Source: JBKPRX01 sp046734795
GTDB taxonomy: Bacteria; Actinomycetota; Thermoleophilia; Gaiellales; Gaiellaceae
Length of the DNA: 27,537 nucleotides
Direction: 5' to 3'
Assembly: GCA_046734795.1 (NCBI GenBank)
Contig: JBKPRX010000137.1
Coordinates: 1 to 27,537 of the forward strand
Position 1 is the first letter of the stretch, and each line of letters starts with the position of its first letter. The notes beneath the pieces were generated by a model. That model saw only the letters and a program-made list of their open reading frames with translations, ran no database searches and had not been told where the DNA came from. The position numbers were made by a program, and so were the translations under genes. Shown here piece by piece: positions 21,749 through 27,537 of the stretch.

Positions 21749-21968
21749 CTAACGCTCGATCAGCGTCGCCCACGCATACCCGAGCGCATCGGGTCCGTCG
21801 GCTTGCTGCACGCGCTCGGACCACGTAGCGTCGCGGTCCTTCCTGCAGCTCGTCGCGCTCGTTCAACTGCGCGTCGCGGAAGCGCATCCCGGCGCTGCCG
21901 TTGGAGAAATGGACGATGTAGCGGCGCTTGCCCTCGCGCCAGTCCGGCCGTTCACAACGTCCCCGCAT
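21749..21968 (-). pseudogene. Frameshifted small conserved hypothetical gene
   Basis: From ATG 21968 (AAGGAG 8 bases upstream) the frame reads MRGRCERPDWREGKRRYIVHFSNGSAGMRFRDAQLNERDELQEGPRRYVV. The expected continuation then lies in another frame, ERVQQADGPDALGYAWATLIER, ending at TAG 21749-21751. Together they give about 72 residues, matching the size and pattern (RYxVxRVxQPP...ALGHAWxxL) I associate with a small protein of Solirubrobacter-type genomes. The frame switch is near 21815-21830. It could be a true mutation, or a sequencing error in a GC-rich stretch. Confidence 0.6.
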
Positions 21969-22122
21969 CGCGGCTCTCCTTCCGAGCCCACCGGGGCCGA
22001 CGACCGGACGGCCGCGCGGTCTTCGACTCTACGCGATTCAGGACAGCGGAATACGCGGCGATGCTCGGTGTCCTTCCTCACACAACCGCCAAAGGGGCGG
22101 AACGAACGAGGAGGAAGAGACG

Positions 22123-22374
22123 ATGAACAAGCTCAAGATGCTGGCAGCGGCGGCAGTAGTAGCCGTGACGGTTGGAGTCGGAGGTCTCGCCGCAGCGCCG
22201 TCCGCATCCGCGCAGTCTCTGTGTCAGCAGACCGCCCATGAGATCTTCGTGGCTGACAGGTATGCCCAGCAATTCACTCAGTTGCTTGGGCCGAACTCTT
22301 TCTGGGCGAGGTACTGGACCGACCGCATGAACAACATGGTTCTTGGGTTCAGGCTGATGCGTTGCGGTGACTGA
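22123..22374 (+). CDS. Small secreted protein
   Basis: 83 residues from ATG 22123, preceded by GAGGAGG about 9 bases upstream. The signal peptide MNKLKMLAAAAVVAVTVGVGGLAAAPSASA ends in a clear Ala-x-Ala site. The mature part is about 53 residues: QSLCQQTAHEIFVADRYAQQFTQLLGPNSFWARYWTDRMNNMVLGFRLMRCGD, helical, with two cysteines near its ends that could bridge it into a helical hairpin. I recognise no family. A strong hairpin follows the stop. Confidence 0.75.
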   Translation: MNKLKMLAAAAVVAVTVGVGGLAAAPSASAQSLCQQTAHEIFVADRYAQQFTQLLGPNSFWARYWTDRMNNMVLGFRLMRCGD

Positions 22375-22384
22375 GGCGAGCGAA

Positions 22385-22412
22385 GCGGGAGACGTCGAAC
22401 GATGTCTCCCGC
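22385..22412 (+). terminator. Hairpin after the secreted-protein gene
   Basis: GCGGGAGAC (22385-22393) pairs perfectly with GTCTCCCGC (22404-22412), and three more inner pairs are possible with a GAAC loop. It sits 10 bases beyond the stop; no T-run. Confidence 0.6.
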
Positions 22413-22721
22413 CCGCGCGCAAGGACACGTCCGCGACGGGCATCTTGTCGAGCGTGCTCGCGGCGTAGTGCGCAGCGGGGCCTGGTGACGTGGCTCGGCA
22501 CACACGGTTACGCGGTCGAGTTCAAGTAGGACGCTAAGGGTCGCCGGCCGCCTGCCCCGGCACCTCTCACGCACCTCAGCACGGCGGCGCCCCCCGGCGA
22601 GCTACAGCGCCACCGCCTCGCCGGACCCGCGACCGACGAGAACTAGGGCGGTGTCAGCTGAACGAACGCGTCCGGGTCGACGACGGACGCGCGGAGCGCG
22701 CCGACGACGCCAAGCTCGACA
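22413..22721. other. Spacer before the tRNA 3' half, gene scraps only
   Basis: No complete gene. On the minus strand a frame ending near 22649 reads ELGVVGALRASVVDPDAFVQLTPP before its stop, but it has an in-frame stop about 28 codons upstream. It may be the tail of a lost gene, cut where the tRNA fragment begins. On the plus strand a short frame ends YAVEFK near 22527, equally without a start. Confidence 0.35.
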
Positions 22722-22756
22722 GCTGGGGGTCACTGGCTCGAGCCCAGTACGGCCCA
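22722..22756 (+). pseudogene. 3' half of a tRNA (Ala-like), cut at the anticodon loop
   Basis: The segment reads as a standard tRNA from the 3' anticodon stem onward: GCTGG, variable loop GGGTC, T stem ACTGG / CCAGT around CTCGAGC, acceptor strand ACGGCCC and discriminator A followed by CC. Spacing is exactly canonical. Nothing upstream supplies a 5' half. A terminator-like hairpin follows at 22766. The matching 5' half lies at 24972-25002, on the other side of the receptor gene. Confidence 0.7.
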
Positions 22757-22765
22757 CCTAGAAAG

Positions 22766-22785
22766 GCCCGCGACAGGCGGGCTTT
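22766..22785 (+). terminator. Terminator after the tRNA 3' half
   Basis: GCCCGC (22766-22771) pairs with GCGGGC (22777-22782), flanked by AAA and TTT, with CATTTTG just after. It is placed as for a genuine tRNA transcript end, and could also end the convergent receptor gene transcript. Confidence 0.55.
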
Positions 22786-22885
22786 CGCATTTTGTCGGCT
22801 GTTGCCGCGGCCCTTGAAGAACGCCGTGGAAGGCTGCGGAAAGCCTCCGGAGCTGTCGTGCTGCGCCACGCGAGTAGCGCCAACT

Positions 22886-24880
22886 CTAAGCGGTTGCGAA
22901 CAGTGGCTCGACGAGCAGCGCCGGCCTCGGCGCGACGGCAACTGCTGGCAGGCCCGCGCCGCCGTGGGTGAGCTCGAGCCCCGCGCGGAAGACCTCGATG
23001 GCGGCGACGACGGGGCCGGTGGCTGCACCGGCCGCATCCTCACTGGCGAGCTGATCGGCTGCGACCCGGATCTGCGTGACGGCAGCCACAGCGTCGGCCG
23101 CGGCACGGTTCTCCCGCTCGGTCGCCGCCACGGATTCGTCGAGCAGAGCGACCGTCTCGCCGAGGACATCGCCGACCTCCGCGACCTGCCGGCAGCCCTG
23201 GTCGACCGCGGCGATCGTCCCGTCGATCTCGGCACGAATATCGCGAACGAGCTGAACGATCGAGTCGTTCGCCGCGAGCGAGCGCTCGGCCAGCTCGCGA
23301 ACGCCCTCCGCGACGACCGCGAAACCCTTGCCCGCTGTACCGCAGCGCGCTGCCTCGATCGCGGCGTTCAGCGCGAGCATGTTCGTCTGCGCGGCGAGAT
23401 CGCCCACCGTCCCGAGGATCTCGTCGACCTCGCGCGAGCGTCCGGCCAGCGCCTCCGCGCGAGCCCCGATCGCCCCAAGCGTCTCATCGAGCTGCGACAC
23501 CGTCTCGTGCGTGCGCCCCGCCGACTCCCGGACGCCGACAAGAGACGCAGCGATCGCACGAGCCGAGGACGCGACCTCTTCCGTCGCCGCCAGCACCTCC
23601 GCAACGGCGGCTGACTGCTCGCCGGCGGCAGTCGCGGCGTCGGCCGAGGTCGCCGCTACCTCGCCGACCGCGTTGCCAAGGACGCGTACCGAGCCTCGGA
23701 TGCGATCTCCGAAGCGATGGAATCGGCGCGCCCGTGAGAACCGGAGCGACGTGAGCATCACGACGGCAGCCGCACCCAGGAGGCTGCCGAGCGCGATCCA
23801 AACGTCGGCGTGTACGAGCGTCAGGGTCGCCGTCGTCACGGCGAGTAAGACCATCGGCCCGCCCGACTCGCGCAGGTCGCGCCAGATGAAGTTGCCAGAC
23901 ACGCGGTGCCGCTGGTGAGGGCCGCCGCCGAGTACGGTCAACATCGAGACGAGCGCTTCGGTCTCCGCCTGGATGCGCTTCGCGCTCTCAGCTCGCCGCT
24001 CCCCGTCCAAGCTCACCTGTCGTACAGCTGCATGGATCTGCGCGATCGCCGACGCGGTCTCCGCCGTCGCCGCCTTCTGCTGATCGGCGGCGAGAAGCGC
24101 CTCGTCCATCATCGCCGCCGTCTCGTCCAGCGCCGCTGCGACCTCGAGCGCTTGCTGCGCACCGTGCTCCGCGGCCTCGACCACCGCGTCCGTGTCCTGA
24201 CGGATCTCGCGAACGAGGTCGCCGATCGATTCGCTCGAGCGCGCCGAGCGGGCCGCGAGCTTCCGCACCTCGGCCGCGACGACCGCGAATCCCTTGCCGG
24301 CTTCGCTCGCACGCGACGCCTCGATCGCGGCGTTGAGCGCGAGCAAGTTCGTCTGCTCGGAGAGATCGGCGATCAGCGCCAGGATCTCCTCGATCTTCTG
24401 CGATGCCTCGCCGAGCGAGGCGGAGCGCGCGCCGACTTGAGCGATCGTCTCCCGCATCTCGGTCATCGTCGCGACCGTTTGCGTCGCCGTGGCCGAGACG
24501 CTGCGGCTGTTGTCTGCGATCGCGTCCGCACAGTTTGCAACCTCGTCGACCACGGTCGAGGTTCGCGCGACCGCTTCCGTCTGCTCAGCTGCGGCACCAG
24601 CGCGATCGTTCGCCACGTGCGCGAGCTGTTCCGACGCGACCGTGATCTCTCTCGATCCAGCGCGCATCCACGCGATCATGCGCGCGTACGTCTGCGCAAT
24701 GAGGCCGCGAAACAGGATATTCGAGACGAGCGCGAGGCCGAAGAAGACCCAGGCGGCGTGCCTCACCAAATCGGAATCGGCGACCGCCCCGACCAGGGCG
24801 CAGGCGAACGTCGTCGTCACGAGCGCGATGACGCCGCCGTCGGTGAGCAGCATGTACACCTTCGAGTTTCTGCGGGGCAC
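22886..24880 (-). CDS. Chemoreceptor-like protein with two signalling domains
   Basis: 664 residues from GTG 24880. It is a head-to-tail double methyl-accepting chemotaxis protein. Half 1: membrane helices about 13-33 and 41-60, then a coiled signalling domain with tip EQTNLLALNAAIEASRASEAGKGFAVVAAEVRKLA (about 175-209). Half 2: membrane segments about 342-357 and 360-378, then a second signalling domain with tip AQTNMLALNAAIEAARCGTAGKGFAVVAEGVRELA (about 497-531). There is no periplasmic ligand domain in either half, and HAMP domains are not obvious. Each tip would contact CheA/CheW. No chemotaxis genes are nearby. It lies between the two tRNA halves. Confidence 0.88.
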   Translation of the reverse strand: MPRRNSKVYMLLTDGGVIALVTTTFACALVGAVADSDLVRHAAWVFFGLALVSNILFRGLIAQTYARMIAWMRAGSREITVASEQLAHVANDRAGAAAEQTEAVARTSTVVDEVANCADAIADNSRSVSATATQTVATMTEMRETIAQVGARSASLGEASQKIEEILALIADLSEQTNLLALNAAIEASRASEAGKGFAVVAAEVRKLAARSARSSESIGDLVREIRQDTDAVVEAAEHGAQQALEVAAALDETAAMMDEALLAADQQKAATAETASAIAQIHAAVRQVSLDGERRAESAKRIQAETEALVSMLTVLGGGPHQRHRVSGNFIWRDLRESGGPMVLLAVTTATLTLVHADVWIALGSLLGAAAVVMLTSLRFSRARRFHRFGDRIRGSVRVLGNAVGEVAATSADAATAAGEQSAAVAEVLAATEEVASSARAIAASLVGVRESAGRTHETVSQLDETLGAIGARAEALAGRSREVDEILGTVGDLAAQTNMLALNAAIEAARCGTAGKGFAVVAEGVRELAERSLAANDSIVQLVRDIRAEIDGTIAAVDQGCRQVAEVGDVLGETVALLDESVAATERENRAAADAVAAVTQIRVAADQLASEDAAGAATGPVVAAIEVFRAGLELTHGGAGLPAVAVAPRPALLVEPLFATA

Positions 24881-24894
24881 GAGGGGTCCATCGG

Positions 24895-24936
24895 CATTCG
24901 GCCCCCAACCGTTTACATTCGGCCCCCAACCCTTTA
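24895..24936. repeat. 21-bp tandem repeat upstream of the receptor gene
   Basis: Two adjacent copies (24895-24915 and 24916-24936) begin CATTCGGCCCCCAACC and end TTTA, differing at one base. Placed 15-56 bp before the receptor's GTG, on its 5' side, they could be operator sites or the 5' leader of its mRNA; on the minus strand each copy reads GGTTGGGGGCCGAATG. Confidence 0.7.
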
Positions 24937-24971
24937 ATCGAGCAGGCCGGCGCTACGATGGGCGCCCGCCA

Positions 24972-25002
24972 AAGCGGTTAGCTCAGTTGGGAGAGCACCA
25001 GC
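24972..25002 (+). pseudogene. 5' half of a tRNA (Ala-like), cut at the anticodon loop
   Basis: Reads as a tRNA 5' half: seven acceptor-like bases AAGCGGT, TA, D stem GCTC, D loop AGTTGGGA, GAGC, A, then the anticodon stem CCAGC. It is complementary to GCTGG of the 3' half at 22722. After that no anticodon stem partner, T arm or acceptor follows. TACGAT (24954-24959) lies upstream as before tRNA-Val. The acceptor strand pairs with the 3' half at only 4 of 7 positions, so decay is evident. Confidence 0.65.
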
Positions 25003-25115
25003 TCACCTCGTGTGTCTGCGCGCGATTGAACCAATGATCCGCCTTCGCCGGTGCTGCGGGCCAGCGAGCGAATCCGCAGAGCCGCGACTATCTAAAGGTC
25101 GTCTCGCCGGACGCA

Positions 25116-25343
25116 ATGCCCCGTCTGCGGGACGGCTTGATCACCGCTCATGCCGATACCGATGGCGTGGGTGTCTTCGACCGCGACTACATGCGAGGCC
25201 TTCCGGGCTACCGTGAGATTTACGACCGCCCTGAGTCGCCTGACTCACCTCGGCGAACGGCAGACGAAGAAGACTCGTTTTGGAACGCACGGCTCGACCG
25301 TGTGACGCTGGTGATCCTCGCGGTTCTCGTGAGGCTCGGGTAA
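25116..25343 (+). CDS. Doubtful hypothetical protein
   Basis: 75 residues from ATG 25116. The N-terminal part (DGLITAHADTDGVGVFDRDYMRGLPGYREIYDRP) is unremarkable; the end (RLDRVTLVILAVLVRLG) is a short hydrophobic helix. There is no ribosome site or recognised family. It lies in an eroded stretch, so it may be a scrap rather than a gene. Confidence 0.25.
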   Translation: MPRLRDGLITAHADTDGVGVFDRDYMRGLPGYREIYDRPESPDSPRRTADEEDSFWNARLDRVTLVILAVLVRLG

Positions 25344-25423
25344 ACGACAACCGACGGGCCTTAGAACGCGGGCGCTGCACCGTTGAACCGGACGTGCTCG
25401 CTCCGCCGCCGGACGGTGTCAGG

Positions 25424-25609
25424 ATGAGCCCCCATGATCTGATGGAGGACAAAGCCAACCCCGTTGCCGCGCACAGCCCGTACGAGCTGCGCAACCTCGT
25501 CGAGCATCTCGCGCAGGCGCGTCGTCTCGACGATCTCCGCCGCCTGCTCGCACTCGAGACCGGCAACGGCCGTAACTCGGGTCTTTTCTTTTCGGCGGAA
25601 CCGGCGTAG
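25424..25609 (+). pseudogene. Scrap of an alpha-helical repeat/STAND-type protein
   Basis: The frame contains SPYELRNLVEHLAQARRLDDLRRLLALETGNGRN. This fits the pattern YxLRHLxxHLxxAGRxDDLxRLLALE, seen beside NB-ARC-type NTPase proteins in actinobacteria. After GRN the similarity stops and the frame ends within 13 residues. No upstream NTPase domain is present, so only a broken piece remains, just before the peptidase gene. Confidence 0.4.
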
Positions 25610-25699
25610 GCTGCCGAGGTCGTCGAGATCGAGCTTGCGGATCGCCTCGCTGCGACGTCTCACGGCTCGGAGGGAAACCGATTTCGAGGGGGGAAGTTG

Positions 25700-27358
25700 A
25701 TGCAACGACGCAACACGGCCCGCTGGCTGGTCACGCTCTGCGCATTCGCGGCGCTCGCACTCCTTGCAACCGGAGGCGCGAGCGGGGCGAAGGCCGCCTC
25801 GTGCGACACGCAGGTGAACGACACGCCTAGCAAGCTGATTCCGTGCATCACGAAGAACGATCTTTGGAAGCACATGCAGCGCTTCCAAGCGATTGCCGAT
25901 GCGAACCCGAGCCCGGCCGACGGGCATCCGTCGCGGAACTCGGGCGAGCCGGGCTACAAGGCGTCCGTGGATTACGTGGCCTCGGTCATGCGCGCCGCCG
26001 GTTACGACGTGACGATCCAGCCGTACAAGTTCACGTACTTCGCGTATACGGCTCCGCCGGTGTTCACTGAGGTCTCGCCGACCTCGCGCACCTTCACCGC
26101 CGGCGTCGATTGGAATCCGGGGCAGGCGACCGGATCGACGACTGCCCAGCTGCAGCCGGCCGGCGGGATCGTGCTGCCGCCGACGGACACTCCAAGCTCC
26201 GCGAGCGGGTGCACGGCGAGTGACTTCACCGGGTTCGTGCCGGGGCGGATCGCGCTCATCCAGCGTGGCACGTGCTTCTTCGGCGAGAAGGTGCAGAACG
26301 CGCAGGCGGCCGGAGCGAGCGGCGTGATCATCTTCAACGAAGGCAATCCGGGCCGGACCGAGCTTCTGAGCGGCAGCCTGGTCGATGCGAACGGGAACAC
26401 GATCATCCCGACGATCCCCGTGTCGTTCGTGTCGTTCGCGACCGGGGTGGACTTCTTGAGCCAGTACCAGCAGGCCGTGCAGAACGGAACGGCGCTGCCG
26501 GTGATGAGCATCAACGTGCAGGCGCTCGTCGACCCGAATGCCGACGACTGGAACGTCATCGCCGACTCGAAGGGCGGCGACAAGAACCACGTTCTCGTCG
26601 TCGACGCGCACCTCGACGCCATCTACGGTGCCGGGATGCTCGACAACGCGTCGGGCTCTGCGACGATTCTCGACATCGCGCAGCAGATGAAGAACGTCAA
26701 TCCGCTGAACAAGCTTCGCTTCATCTGGTTCGGCGGTGAGGAGATCGGTCTGCTCGGCTCCTCGTTCTACGTCAACAACCTCAGCAACGACGACCTCAGT
26801 CACACGGTGTACGACCTCGATGCCGATGTGACGGCGACACCGAACTACATCATCGGCGTCCTCGATCCGGCGGCGCCCGACTTCTTCGGCGGCACGGTGA
26901 CGAACACGTTCCCGAACCGTGTCTACAAGCCGTCGTTGATCGCGCGCGACCAGGCGGTCCAGTACTTCGACTCGATCGGCAAGAACCACGAGTTCCTGGC
27001 CCCGACTGGCACCGACGCGATCAGCTTCAACCAAGTCGGCGTCCCTGCCAGTGGTTTGCTGACCGGGCAGGATTGCTGCAAGACGCAGAACGAGGTCGAC
27101 CTGTTCGGCGGCTTCCTCGGCAACTACGAGGGCAACGTCCCGAGCTTTGACGGGGGGTGCGTCGACAATCCGTTCCGGTGGTGCGACAACCTGTCGAACA
27201 ACGATCCGAACGTGCTGACGTTCATGTCGAAGGCATTCGCAAGCATGGTGGTGCAGATGGCGTTCGACACGAAGATCGCGTCGTCGAGCACGAGCGTCGT
27301 CTTCAAGAAGAAGCTGCCCATCGCAGGCGAGGTCAGTAGACGATTCACGGCGAAGTAA
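25700..27358 (+). CDS. Secreted M28-family peptidase with PA domain
   Basis: 552 residues from ATG 25700 (a TTG at 25697 adds one), with AGGGGGG about 8 bases upstream. The signal peptide ends near AKAAS. The PA (protease-associated) domain covers about residues 155-275 (GRIALIQRGTCFFGEKVQNAQAAGASGVIIFNE). The M28 metallopeptidase domain follows: H305 and D307 in DAHLDAIYG, D316 in MLDNASGS, the catalytic E348/E349 in GGEEIGLLGS (numbered from the TTG), and D374/D376 in YDLDADVT. The usual last ligand (CYHxxCD in relatives) appears as CVDNPFRWCD, without His. It may be an aminopeptidase acting outside the cell. Terminator at 27369. Confidence 0.88.
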   Translation: MQRRNTARWLVTLCAFAALALLATGGASGAKAASCDTQVNDTPSKLIPCITKNDLWKHMQRFQAIADANPSPADGHPSRNSGEPGYKASVDYVASVMRAAGYDVTIQPYKFTYFAYTAPPVFTEVSPTSRTFTAGVDWNPGQATGSTTAQLQPAGGIVLPPTDTPSSASGCTASDFTGFVPGRIALIQRGTCFFGEKVQNAQAAGASGVIIFNEGNPGRTELLSGSLVDANGNTIIPTIPVSFVSFATGVDFLSQYQQAVQNGTALPVMSINVQALVDPNADDWNVIADSKGGDKNHVLVVDAHLDAIYGAGMLDNASGSATILDIAQQMKNVNPLNKLRFIWFGGEEIGLLGSSFYVNNLSNDDLSHTVYDLDADVTATPNYIIGVLDPAAPDFFGGTVTNTFPNRVYKPSLIARDQAVQYFDSIGKNHEFLAPTGTDAISFNQVGVPASGLLTGQDCCKTQNEVDLFGGFLGNYEGNVPSFDGGCVDNPFRWCDNLSNNDPNVLTFMSKAFASMVVQMAFDTKIASSSTSVVFKKKLPIAGEVSRRFTAK

Positions 27359-27368
27359 CCGTTGACAA

Positions 27369-27397
27369 GTGGCGCCGTCCGATTCGGACGGCGCCAC
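27369..27397 (+). terminator. Strong hairpin terminator after the peptidase
   Basis: A perfect 13-bp stem, GTGGCGCCGTCCG (27369-27381) with CGGACGGCGCCAC (27385-27397), around an ATT loop, 10 bases beyond the stop. No T-run. Confidence 0.75.
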
Positions 27398-27537
27398 GCT
27401 CGCCGTTGCGAGCGCGGCGTCCGCGGCTGATCGTTCGGGGAGTTTCTGCGTTGGTCTTCGCAGGCGCCTTGACCTCGACCCGAGAGCGCAGGACACTGGA
27501 TTGCGGCGTGGTGAGGGTCAATCGATTGCGGCTGCTG
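27398..27537. other. Right edge, no gene seen
   Basis: 140 bases after the terminator with no recognisable start, ribosome site or family; a gene could begin just outside the window. Confidence 0.4.

Noticed and set aside
22722..25002. A functional permuted tRNA gene
   Set aside because: The halves are 2.2 kb apart with a protein gene between, the acceptor strands pair at only 4 of 7 positions, and no anticodon can be read across the break.
25361..27496. Very long minus-strand frame (711 codons) opposite the M28 peptidase
   Set aside because: Arg/Val/Asp-biased composition typical of the antisense of a GC-rich gene; the plus-strand protein has a signal peptide and clear family motifs.
1..27537. 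CRISPR array, insertion sequence with transposase, or rRNA genes
   Set aside because: No regularly spaced repeats, transposase motifs or rRNA signatures were seen on either strand.

Overview
The window is high-GC, densely coded chromosomal DNA with many GTG/TTG starts and short or absent leaders. Gene content fits an actinobacterium, probably of the Thermoleophilia/Gaiellales type. The evidence is an SRP RNA-dnaX-ybaB-recR block next to lysC-asd, CHRD and DUF4349 proteins, an SD-less leaderless-looking regulator and C-rich spacers. This placement is inferred from gene style; no 16S rRNA gene is present.

Layout. 1-2661 (+): the end of an ATP-type PEP carboxykinase, a membrane-anchored metallophosphoesterase, an Asp23-like protein and a GNAT acetyltransferase. 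2658-5999 (-): a small unknown protein, then in transcription order cupin, lysC, asd and a YkvA-like protein. lysC has an internal start for a regulatory beta chain. A PadR regulator (6059, TTG start) diverges from the cupin gene across a double palindrome. 6597-9336 (-): SRP RNA, dnaX, ybaB and recR, the DNA replication/repair block. 9425-11123: a CBS-domain protein and three small unknown or ABM-like proteins.

11237-13962 is the most unusual part. An intact tRNA-Val(CAC) is followed by a 2.7 kb relic of an integrative element. A 23-bp copy of the tRNA 3' end lies at the far side (13940-13962). There is a truncated tyrosine-recombinase gene and an 18-bp double TGACCAC motif inside both ends. 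The small cargo is a secreted Gly/Asn-rich peptide, a 53-residue peptide with a lasso-peptide-type leader motif, a small unknown protein with a broken paralogue, and a small HTH protein.

14032-21329: a cyclic-nucleotide-binding-domain protein, a Ca2+/H+ exchanger, a CHRD protein, a beta-lactamase-fold serine hydrolase, an MFS transporter, a pilin-like protein, an ECF sigma factor overlapping a DUF4349 membrane protein, and a membrane-anchored cupredoxin. 21384-21599: two tRNA-Ser genes (GCT, CGA). 21749-25609 looks like another eroded, remodelled region. It holds a frameshifted small gene, a secreted 83-residue protein, two halves of a tRNA in reversed order (3' half at 22722, 5' half at 24972) on either side of a chemoreceptor-like protein with two complete signalling domains, a 21-bp tandem repeat, and gene scraps. 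25700-27358 is a secreted M28-type peptidase with a PA domain that appears to lack one of the usual zinc-binding residues, followed by a strong terminator.

No CRISPR array, rRNA or complete transposon was seen.
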